From Bernardetia sp. (lineage in GTDB: Bacteria; Bacteroidota; Bacteroidia; Cytophagales; Bernardetiaceae), in assembly GCF_020630935.1 (NCBI RefSeq), contig NZ_JAHDIG010000047.1:1-39226 (forward strand): a stretch of 39,226 bases of DNA. The letters run 5' to 3'. Both the position numbers and the translations under genes were made by a program. Below, piece after piece: positions 16,429 through 23,719 of this stretch (positions within the stretch are counted from its first letter, which is position 1; each line of letters opens with the position of its first letter). Below the pieces are notes generated by a model that had not been told where the DNA came from, searched no databases, and worked only from the letters and a program-made list of their open reading frames with translations.

Positions 16429-17127
16429 CTAATTTCCTCCACTACTTCCACCTGTTGTAGTTCGCAAAGGTTTTTTGTAGTCTTTATTGCGTATAGATTT
16501 TATAAAGTTTGCCCACGCAAACGGATTGAGAAGAGGGACTGTTGGAGCAAAGAATTTATTATTTCTTGCATTTAGGTTTTGTTGCATCAAATATCTATAA
16601 TTTGAGTTTGCTCCCATAGGCATATTGGCAGCCATCCGATTGAGACGTTCATTACTCAAGTTTTCTTTCATCTGTTCTACCAGTGGGTCAGAAGTATCCA
16701 TTGCCAAGACCATATCTTTAAATTCAGCAGCATTAGAATAAGGTAAAATAACAACTTCGTTTAGAAGCTGAACATCTTGTTTTAAGTCTATAAAAACGGA
16801 ATAGATAGGCTCTCCACGCTTAGGGATTACGATTTGAGAGCTCTTATAGCCCACAGCACTTACCATAACGGTGTCGCCCTCCATAGCTGCCATTGTAAAA
16901 TAACCCAAAGCATTTGTTACCGTACCTCTCCCAGCTCTAGGAATATAAATATGAACTCCTGCCACACCATACGAACTATCTCCCTCTACTACAATTCCAG
17001 AAAAACGCACCATTTGGGTTTCTCCTTGCCCAAAAGAAAAGGATGAGAAATAAGTTGTGATAGCAAATACAAATAGAAAGGCAAAAATATATTTGATACA
17101 GTATTTAGTAATTTTTTCAGAAGCCAT
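16429..17127 (-). CDS. Secreted CarboxypepD_reg-like domain protein
   Basis: 232 residues. An N-terminal hydrophobic segment (about 13-30, core IFAFLFVFAITTYF) is a probable signal peptide ending near FSFGQG. The region about 38-130 fits the carboxypeptidase-regulatory-like beta-sandwich: FSGIVVEGDSSYGVAGVHIY, then GTVTNALGYFTMAAMEGDTV, then VSAVGYKSSQIVI and the strand LNEVVILP. This domain usually heads TonB-dependent SusC-type receptors, but no plug or barrel follows; the rest (130-232) is unknown and rich in N, M and R. The role is probably at the cell surface. It is a single-gene unit, followed by a terminator. Confidence 0.8.
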   Translation of the reverse strand: MASEKITKYCIKYIFAFLFVFAITTYFSSFSFGQGETQMVRFSGIVVEGDSSYGVAGVHIYIPRAGRGTVTNALGYFTMAAMEGDTVMVSAVGYKSSQIVIPKRGEPIYSVFIDLKQDVQLLNEVVILPYSNAAEFKDMVLAMDTSDPLVEQMKENLSNERLNRMAANMPMGANSNYRYLMQQNLNARNNKFFAPTVPLLNPFAWANFIKSIRNKDYKKPLRTTTGGSSGGN

Positions 17128-17260
17128 AGATGTATATTAGTTAGTGATTATTTTTTATTTTAATGATATGTTCTTTTTTAATAGCACTACTAATATAAGA
17201 GATTTGTATGTCTTTTTGTTGGAAGACTTCAAATTTTTAGGGTTTTTAGTAGATGTCCCC

Positions 17261-17974
17261 TTACTCAAGATGATACAAAACTGTATGTGCTAGTGGTGCA
17301 AAAAGTGCTGTTTTCTGCTTTGCATTCTTTAAGCCTTCGTTTGTCCAGCTATTGCAAGTATAAAACAGATGATAACTTCCTTCAGCTTCAAAAAAGTAGT
17401 CAGAATTGTAATACCCTTTTTGTGGCAAGCGAACAAACCTTTTGTTTGCAGAAGCATCTTCAACAGTTCGGAAACTTTCTTCAATATGTTGCAATAGAGC
17501 TTCATATTCTTCTTTTTTTAACGTTATTTTTTTGCAGTTTTTATCTTCTCTTAGTTTGTTTTTATAAAATTCTAGGTGCATCAGCGTTTTTGAAGGTAAA
17601 AAAATAGCATTTATACAAGTAGCCACAGAAGGGAAATTATTGTTATATGATTCATTGTAGAAATTTTTGTCGCCCCAACCCACAGAAAGCCACTGATAGT
17701 CGTGTTCAAAATAAGTATTTGCAGCAGAATCTTTTTTCAGCGTTTTGAAAAAGTCTAATTCTTTCCTAATAGGCACAACAATATCTGTATGAAAACCATT
17801 TGAAGTGATGTAGATGGGTATTTTTTCTTCTACACTATTTTGAGTAGAACTGGTATTGACTTTCCAAATATAGCCTCCTACTACGATACACAACAAATAA
17901 AAACAGAAACTAAAAAAGATAAATTGTACAAAAAGACGTAAAAAAGACAATAGATAATTTTTCTTATGGCTCAT
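17261..17974 (-). CDS. DUF2459 / TIGR02117 family protein
   Basis: 237 residues with one N-terminal transmembrane segment (about 13-34, core FIFFSFCFYLLCIVVGGYIW). Signature stretches of the family are visible: SNGFHTDIVVPI (58-69, with H62), VGWGDKNFY and the C-terminal LFYTCNSWTNEGL with C207. The conserved His and Cys make a cysteine-hydrolase role conceivable, but the family function is not established. Some family members were first noted near urease genes, but there is none here. It lies 133 bases upstream of the CarboxypepD_reg-like gene on the same strand. Confidence 0.85.
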   Translation of the reverse strand: MSHKKNYLLSFLRLFVQFIFFSFCFYLLCIVVGGYIWKVNTSSTQNSVEEKIPIYITSNGFHTDIVVPIRKELDFFKTLKKDSAANTYFEHDYQWLSVGWGDKNFYNESYNNNFPSVATCINAIFLPSKTLMHLEFYKNKLREDKNCKKITLKKEEYEALLQHIEESFRTVEDASANKRFVRLPQKGYYNSDYFFEAEGSYHLFYTCNSWTNEGLKNAKQKTALFAPLAHTVLYHLE

Positions 17975-18085
17975 TTTTTCAAATTAAAAAGTAATTGCTT
18001 AATTTTTATGAAGTAGATGCTGTTATTTTGAAAATCCATAAAAAAATAGAAGGTAGTTTTAACTTTTTCTTTAAGTCTATTATTA

Positions 18086-18124
18086 ATTGAGCGCAACCGT
18101 TATCATAAAACGGTTGCGCTCAAT
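18086..18124. terminator. Perfect 16-bp hairpin, likely terminator
   Basis: ATTGAGCGCAACCGTT (18086-18101), loop of 7, AACGGTTGCGCTCAAT (18109-18124). It lies between two minus-strand genes, downstream of the Asp-box protein. The T-run (GTTTTTTC) is on the plus-strand side, so as a minus-strand terminator it is imperfect; it may instead be a repeat. Confidence 0.55.
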
Positions 18125-18180
18125 GTTTTTTCTAAAAATAGTTTATACCAATATGAAAACTATTTTGTCCTTTTATTTTT

Positions 18181-18243
18181 GTCAGTCTGCTCTATGAGGC
18201 TGACCTCAAATAAATCAAGGTCAGCTTCGTAGGGTAGTACTGA
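18181..18243 (-). repeat. Dispersed repeat, copy E (partial)
   Basis: On the minus strand it carries AGTACTACCCTACGAAGC, CTGACCTTG and AGAGCAGACTG, corresponding to the right-hand core of copies A and B but without the GTTGTTTAAGACCT head. It lies 42 bases beyond the stop of the Asp-box protein and in that gene's orientation. Confidence 0.6.
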
Positions 18244-18285
18244 TGTGATTTTTAGGTGTAGTTTAGTTTTTATTTTGGTATTAGA

Positions 18286-21200
18286 TTAATCAATAAAATG
18301 AATATTGCTAGGTGTATATGGCGCACCATATTCTTTTAGCTTTTTACGAAAAGCGTCAAATTTATTGTTAATTAAATCTTTTGCTTGTTCATACACACGA
18401 GGAAATTCTTCTTTTGCTATGGCAAGCGTATTTTTGTGTGTTTGGGTTGGCGCACCAGTAGAATGTGATTGCTCATAGACCAAATAACCCACACGATTAG
18501 AAATAGATGGAGGTGTTCCTTTATCCAACTGGTTGGCAATTCTGTCACCATTTAGTTGGAGTCGTATAGCTTGCATTTCTTGTTCTAATGCTTTTAGCTC
18601 TTTCATCAAATCGCCGTGTTTGGTTGGCGTATGTTTTACAGCTTCTTTCATATAACGAAGTTCATTAGAAAGTTCTGAAAGCGAATTTTGTACGCTACTT
18701 ACTTTTCCAGATAATTCGTTTACTTCCTGCTGAAATTTCGCCAAAGCCTGACGGTCTTCTGCTGGCATGACTGTATTATTTAATGGAATTACCTCAAATG
18801 AAACAGACTCTGAAAGCTGTGTTTCTTCATCGTTTGCAATTTTAGAAAGCGTTACTGTATATTTTCCTGTTGGAACAAAAGCACCTAAATTTTCACTTCC
18901 AAATGGATTGTAAAAAGGAGCTTTTCTAAAGCTAATTGGTTCTTGTGAAGCATAACGCAAATCCCAGTTCATACGATGTAATCCTGCTGTTGGAGAAGTA
19001 AATAATTTGCGAACAATTTTATTTTGAGCATCAGTAATCGTAAATACTAACTGTGGACTCATTTCTTCGCTTTCCTCCTTCAAAGTTTCATACGATGGGT
19101 ACGGATTATTTTTTCCAGCATCTTCTAATTTTTTTGCTTCAGCTTTACGCTTGTCTTCTTTACTCTGGATGCCTTCTTTCAAGTACCACGTAAAAATAGC
19201 TTCTGAACCTAAATTATCTCCTATATAAAAGTTATCTCCTTGAAAAGATTTACTTGGTAAGCCCAACGGATAAGAAGTTTCGAATTGAAGAGCATCACGA
19301 ACAGCAAACAAAGTTGCCTTTTGGTCTAATTTCTGACTAACTTCTCTCAAACTTGAATAATCATCCAAAACATAAAAACCTCTTCCAAACGTAGCCAAAA
19401 CAAGGTCGTTATGTTCTTCTTGAATCGCAATATCACGCACAGCAATTGTAGGCAAACCTGCTTTTAGCTGCTTCCATCCTTTACCTTGATTATCAGAGAA
19501 AAATACGCCAAATTCAGTTCCTACAAAGAGTAAGTTTTTATCGATGTGGTCTTCTTCGATAGCATACGTCGAACCTTTTTCTGGTAGATTTCCATTTATT
19601 AAAGACCAAGTAGTTCCTTTGTCTTTACTTATAGCTATGTATGGCTTAAAATCTCCATTTTTGTGATTATTAAAACATGCATAAACTACATTTTCATCAT
19701 GCTTAGAAGCAAAAACAGCATTTACATAGGTCTTTTCTGGAACATTTGGAAAACTTCCTACTTTACGCCAGTTTTTGCCACCATCTTCTGTAATCTGAAT
19801 CAGTCCATCGTCTGTACCGACGTATAATAAATTTTCATTTTTTGGAGATTCTGAAAAGGCGACAATTGTTCCGTAAGGCGAAGTAGATTGATTTTTCATT
19901 ACAGCGTCAATTCCCCAAATTCTACCCATTACTGGCAGTTCGTTTCGATTTAGGTTTCTTGTAAGGTCATCACTGATTACTTCCCAACTATTTCCTCTGT
20001 CATCACTTTTGAATAATTTATTGGCTGCAAAATACACACGTCCAGATTTATGTCTGCTTACAGCTAAAGGAGTATCCCAGTTCCAACGATAACTATCTTC
20101 TCCTTTTCTTTCTTTGGGTTGAATTCCCTTCTCCTCGCCACTCATTTTGTCGTAACGAACCAAATTGCCATATTGCGACTGTGCATAGACAATATTTGGA
20201 TTTTCTGGGTCAATTTGAGATTCAAAACCATCGCCACCATGTGTAATAAACCAATCAAAGTTATTTGGACCATTGCCACTTACTGTTCTTGAAGGGCCTC
20301 CTAAGCTAAAATTATCCTGTGTTCCTCCATAAATATTGTAGAACGGTTTTGCATTATCGACAGCAACTTTATAAAACTGTGTAACAGGCAAATTAGGTTT
20401 GAATGTCCAATGTTTTCCAGCGTCCCAAGATTCATATACTCCTCCATCATTTCCAGAAAGCAAGTGTTTGTTATTGGTTGGATTAATCCAAATTACGTGG
20501 TTGTCAATGTGTTTAAAATCTTCGCCAACGTAATCCATCGTTTTGCCTCCATCAGTTGTTACACGCATCCAGTTATTCATCACATATACTTTATCAGCCT
20601 CTACTGGGTCAGCAAAAATTTCTTGATAATAATTTCCACTTGTTGAATAACTATTTCTTTTTTCCCAAGAAGCACCTCTATTGGTAGAGATAAAAAAACC
20701 TCCTTTATCTTCTGCTGCTTCTACAATAGCATAAATATATTCTGGGTTGGCTGGTGAAATTGCTAAACCGATTCGTCCTAACATCACATTTGGCAATCCT
20801 TTTTGGATTTTTGTCCACGTTTTGCCTCCATCTTCTGACTTATGAAGACCAGAGCCAGCTCCTCCTCCAATGTAAGTAAATACGTGTCTTCTTCTTTGAA
20901 AGGTTGAAGCATACAAAACTTCTGGATTTCTAGGGTCTATCACAACATCGTTTACGCCTGTGTGTTCATCTACTGTCAAGACGGCATTCCATGTTTTTCC
21001 ACCGTCTTCAGATTTGTACAAGCCTCGCTCTCCTCCACTACTCCAAAGAGGACCAATAGCAGCCACATAAACAATGTTTGAATTTGTTGGATGGACAATT
21101 ATTTTTCCAATATGTTCAGAGGTTTTTAAACCTACATGTTCCCAACTATTTCCTCCATCCATAGATTTATAGACACCATCTCCATAAGAAACGCTGCGTT

Positions 21201-21561
21201 GATTGTTGTTTTCGCCTGTTCCTACCCACACGATGTTAGCATTATTTGGGTCAAGGGTAATACAGCCGATAGAATAACTTCCTTGTCCGTCAAAAATAGG
21301 CTCAAATGTATTCCCAGAATTAATTGTTTTCCAAACGCCTCCAGCGGCCGTAGCAACATAATATTCATTAAAATTATTAGGGTTTACGGCAATATCTGCA
21401 ATTCGCCCAGAAGTGAGAGCTGGACCTAGGCTTCTAAACTTGAGCCCAGAAAGGCTTGTTTTTTCTAATGTTGATTTGTTGGTGTTATCGTCTTTATTTC
21501 CTCTTTGTGCAACGACTTGTAATGACAAAAAGGTCAATAGTAGTAAGAGAGTGTGTTTCAT
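18286..21561 (-). CDS. Secreted Asp-box propeller protein (sortilin/VPS10-like)
   Basis: 1091 residues from the ATG at 21561, where MKHTLLLLLTFLSLQVVAQ forms a clean signal peptide; the frame is open to an ATG 84 bases further upstream, which would bury the signal. About ten Asp-box (BNR) turns of the type S-x-D-x-G-x-x-W are visible across residues 90-770 (for example KSMDGGNSWEHVG, KSEDGGKTWNAV, SDNQGKGWKQLK), indicating one or two large beta-propellers. The C-terminal 300 residues hold a beta-sandwich-like part (FTSPTAGLHRMNWDLRY) and a helical coiled-coil segment (about 955-1010). Annotation pipelines often call such proteins glycosyl hydrolases or sortilin-like, but no catalytic residues are evident, so enzymatic activity is unproven. 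Confidence 0.85.
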   Translation of the reverse strand: MKHTLLLLLTFLSLQVVAQRGNKDDNTNKSTLEKTSLSGLKFRSLGPALTSGRIADIAVNPNNFNEYYVATAAGGVWKTINSGNTFEPIFDGQGSYSIGCITLDPNNANIVWVGTGENNNQRSVSYGDGVYKSMDGGNSWEHVGLKTSEHIGKIIVHPTNSNIVYVAAIGPLWSSGGERGLYKSEDGGKTWNAVLTVDEHTGVNDVVIDPRNPEVLYASTFQRRRHVFTYIGGGAGSGLHKSEDGGKTWTKIQKGLPNVMLGRIGLAISPANPEYIYAIVEAAEDKGGFFISTNRGASWEKRNSYSTSGNYYQEIFADPVEADKVYVMNNWMRVTTDGGKTMDYVGEDFKHIDNHVIWINPTNNKHLLSGNDGGVYESWDAGKHWTFKPNLPVTQFYKVAVDNAKPFYNIYGGTQDNFSLGGPSRTVSGNGPNNFDWFITHGGDGFESQIDPENPNIVYAQSQYGNLVRYDKMSGEEKGIQPKERKGEDSYRWNWDTPLAVSRHKSGRVYFAANKLFKSDDRGNSWEVISDDLTRNLNRNELPVMGRIWGIDAVMKNQSTSPYGTIVAFSESPKNENLLYVGTDDGLIQITEDGGKNWRKVGSFPNVPEKTYVNAVFASKHDENVVYACFNNHKNGDFKPYIAISKDKGTTWSLINGNLPEKGSTYAIEEDHIDKNLLFVGTEFGVFFSDNQGKGWKQLKAGLPTIAVRDIAIQEEHNDLVLATFGRGFYVLDDYSSLREVSQKLDQKATLFAVRDALQFETSYPLGLPSKSFQGDNFYIGDNLGSEAIFTWYLKEGIQSKEDKRKAEAKKLEDAGKNNPYPSYETLKEESEEMSPQLVFTITDAQNKIVRKLFTSPTAGLHRMNWDLRYASQEPISFRKAPFYNPFGSENLGAFVPTGKYTVTLSKIANDEETQLSESVSFEVIPLNNTVMPAEDRQALAKFQQEVNELSGKVSSVQNSLSELSNELRYMKEAVKHTPTKHGDLMKELKALEQEMQAIRLQLNGDRIANQLDKGTPPSISNRVGYLVYEQSHSTGAPTQTHKNTLAIAKEEFPRVYEQAKDLINNKFDAFRKKLKEYGAPYTPSNIHFID

Positions 21562-21720
21562 AACTTGTGTAGTAATAATTGGTGTACTCGTTTGTGTTTG
21601 TTTAAAAAAAACTTGTAGAGTAAAGTTAATGAAAAATATTATCAATAGAATTGGGCGTGTTTTTCTCTTGAAAGACTAGTTTATGTATTTTAATTATCGA
21701 AGTTAATAGAGAAAAAATAA

Positions 21721-21834
21721 ATTATTTACAGTCTGCTCTAGCGAGACTGACTAATAGACCAAGGTCAGACCGATAGGGCAGTACCAACAAAAAACTATAT
21801 TAGCTCTGCTCGCTTTTAGGTCTTAAACAACTTT
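21721..21834 (-). repeat. GTTGTTTAAGACCT dispersed repeat, copy B
   Basis: Read on the minus strand it starts GTTGTTTAAGACCTAAAAGC at 21831 and ends AGAGCAGACTGTAAATAA near 21721, closely matching copy A with a slightly longer middle. It begins within six bases of the point where the truncated third RDD-family gene (21835-21904) loses homology. Confidence 0.8.
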
Positions 21835-21904
21835 ATCTAGGTTCTTGACGATTTTCTGTTAAGAAATGGTTTTGGTGTTCTGTTACTATTAAAGTCTTCT
21901 TCAT
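21833..21904 (-). pseudogene. Remnant of a third zinc-finger/RDD gene
   Basis: An ATG at 21904 overlaps the stop of the gene at 21901-22635 (ATGA). It opens 23 codons beginning MKKTLIVTEHQNHFLTENRQ and then reaches TAA. These residues match the N-terminus of both tandem neighbours (MKNTLIITE-QNHFLTENR-DP), and DNA similarity stops about 6 bases before the head of dispersed-repeat copy B. The zinc-ligand and membrane parts are gone and were not found on the other side of the repeat. A degraded paralogue is the simplest reading; a real 23-residue peptide is possible but unsupported. Confidence 0.75.
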
Positions 21905-22635
21905 TCCTTTCTAATTAATGCTATTTTTAATAATCTATCTATTGGGGAAATTTGATACACCATTATGTATATCTGATAAAGTATAAAGCCAATGATAAGC
22001 ATAGTAAACTCTGTTGATGTTTTTGATTGCGTGAACAGATAGATGGCAATTAAAGATTGAATACTCCGAATTGAAGTAGCGATAAGCATTTTTATCCAAG
22101 ATGGAGAACGTTCTGTTTGAATGTCTAGAAATAACATTTCTGCCAGCCTTTTTCCAACACTGCCATTTTTTAAAATTATATCCCTAATAAGGAATAGAAA
22201 TAAACCTATATAATACTCAGGAGGTTCAATATCAAATATTACAAAAATAAAAATACTCAAAAAACCTCCAGCAAAATAACAGAGTACAAGGTCGTAGAGT
22301 ACAGATAGAGCACGCATTTCATAACTTACTTTTTTTAATTCTGTCTCTTCTATCTCTATAATTTTTTTAGTGTTTTTTTTACGTTTTGATTTGGGTACAA
22401 CCACAGGAGTTTTTCTGATAATGGTTGTTTTTTTAGGAAATGCATAGAGTGTTTGTGATTGATTACAATGTCTATTGCCCATATACTCCCAGCTTTCTTT
22501 CAAAAAAGCTGATTTACATTCAGCACAAAAAACAATCTCGTTACCAATAGAAAAGCTATCTCCAGTAATAGGGTCTTGACGTTTTTCTGCTAAGAAATGA
22601 GTTTGGTTTTCTGTAATGATTAAGGTATTTTTCAT
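21901..22635 (-). CDS. RDD membrane protein with zinc-finger-like N-terminus (paralogue 2)
   Basis: 244 residues from the preferred ATG at 22635, chosen because the next gene starts with the same MKNTLIITE; an earlier ATG at 22683 would overlap that gene by 28 bases. Residues 1-60 form a small module with CxxC (37-40, CAEC) and a following HC (56-57), spaced like half of a RING or zinc-ribbon site. A basic linker (about 80-105) leads to an RDD-type membrane domain with three or four helices, including the family's R in YEMRALSVLYDLV and the GSVGKRLAEM loop. The RDD family is poorly characterised. The start lies 20 bases after the stop of the upstream paralogue, indicating one operon. Confidence 0.8.
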   Translation of the reverse strand: MKNTLIITENQTHFLAEKRQDPITGDSFSIGNEIVFCAECKSAFLKESWEYMGNRHCNQSQTLYAFPKKTTIIRKTPVVVPKSKRKKNTKKIIEIEETELKKVSYEMRALSVLYDLVLCYFAGGFLSIFIFVIFDIEPPEYYIGLFLFLIRDIILKNGSVGKRLAEMLFLDIQTERSPSWIKMLIATSIRSIQSLIAIYLFTQSKTSTEFTMLIIGFILYQIYIMVYQISPIDRLLKIALIRKE

Positions 22636-22655
22636 TTTTCTCTTTTTTAGTCTAG

Positions 22656-23381
22656 CTATTTTATTGGTATCCATTTGGTGCATTTATCACTTTCCATCAA
22701 ACGAATATTTAGTATTTCATCTGAAATAGGATTTTTATCTGTTATCAGGTAAAGAAAGTATATCAGATTATAGAGAAAGCCAATGAAAAATAAGAGTATT
22801 CCCAACAATAACATACCTAGAGTAAAAGTAAAATAAACTAAAGCTATATTTGGAAGCCAGTAAACAGCGTTACGAAATCCCACACGTATCAAAAGAATAC
22901 GATGGTTCAACCTTGCTGTTTTATAAAACTCTAAGCCTAGAAGTCTTTTTCCTATGCTGGCTCTACCGAATGTCACATCTCTGAACATCATAAAAATAAA
23001 AAAGATTGTGTAAGACCAAAAGGGAGGTAAAGGATAAAATAGATTTGCTGTAAAAGAAATAATAGCAGTAAGAGCAACGCTGATTAGTCCATCAAAAAAG
23101 AAGGCTAAAAAGCGAGAGCCAATGTCTGCTGATGGTGCAAATTTATCTACAACTTTTTCTAAATTCAAAGGAGACGAACTAGGAAACAAACTAAGAGTAA
23201 GGTTTTGATTACAATGCCTTTCTTTCATATACTCCCAACTTTCTTTCAAAAAAGCTGATTTACATCCAGCACAAAAAACAATCTCATCTCCAATGGAAAA
23301 GCTATCTCCAGTAATAGGGTCTTTACGATTTTCTGTTAAGAAATGGTTTTGGTATTCTGTAATGATTAAGGTATTTTTCAT
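22656..23381 (-). CDS. RDD membrane protein with zinc-finger-like N-terminus (paralogue 1)
   Basis: 241 residues. It has the same N-terminal module as its neighbour (CAGC at 37-40, HC at 56-57, DPITGDSFSIGDEIVFC before them) and an RDD membrane domain from about 85: SRFLAFFFDGLISVA with the conserved R and D, a second helix after TANLFYPLPPFW, then ASIGKRLLGLEF and two further helices. The first 60 residues are far more alike between the two genes than the membrane domains, at the DNA level as well, suggesting recent copying or gene conversion of the module. It is the first gene of the tandem set and its upstream spacer (338 bases) is shared divergently with the giant sensor gene. Confidence 0.82.
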   Translation of the reverse strand: MKNTLIITEYQNHFLTENRKDPITGDSFSIGDEIVFCAGCKSAFLKESWEYMKERHCNQNLTLSLFPSSSPLNLEKVVDKFAPSADIGSRFLAFFFDGLISVALTAIISFTANLFYPLPPFWSYTIFFIFMMFRDVTFGRASIGKRLLGLEFYKTARLNHRILLIRVGFRNAVYWLPNIALVYFTFTLGMLLLGILLFFIGFLYNLIYFLYLITDKNPISDEILNIRLMESDKCTKWIPIK

Positions 23382-23719
23382 TGGTATATTTTTCTAATGT
23401 GCTTAATTCATTGTTTTACGTTAAAATATGTGTTTTTGTTGATTGAGAAAGGTGTTATAATAGATTGGTAAATTTTGGAGGTGTGTTTGAATAGTGCAAT
23501 AAATTATGATAATCTTTAGATGTTGTGTAGAGCCAAATTAGTATATTTTTAATTTAGCAAATGCTTTACTTTTTAAGCAAAAAAAGTTATTATTGCATAT
23601 TCCCATAGAATTCCCTCTTACTACAAGAAGACTTACCCAGACAAACTAAACGTTCTTTCAAAACTTAATAAAAGGTTAAGCTAGATAATAATTTGTTTAG
23701 TTTTATTTTACTTTTTTGT
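23382..23719. other. 338-base divergent spacer, RDD genes / sensor phosphatase
   Basis: AT-rich; presumably carries both promoters. I see no convincing TTG / TAnnTTTG pair, no repeat-family member and no small gene with support. Confidence 0.55.

Larger units (their letters stand above)
17975..18285. other. 311-base spacer with a perfect hairpin and a repeat fragment
   Basis: No gene. It holds a 16-bp perfect hairpin (18086-18124) and copy E of the dispersed repeat (18181-18243). Confidence 0.7.

Noticed and set aside
18286-21645. Longer start for the Asp-box protein at 21645
   Set aside because: It would place 28 residues before an otherwise ideal signal peptide; the ATG at 21561 is preferred.
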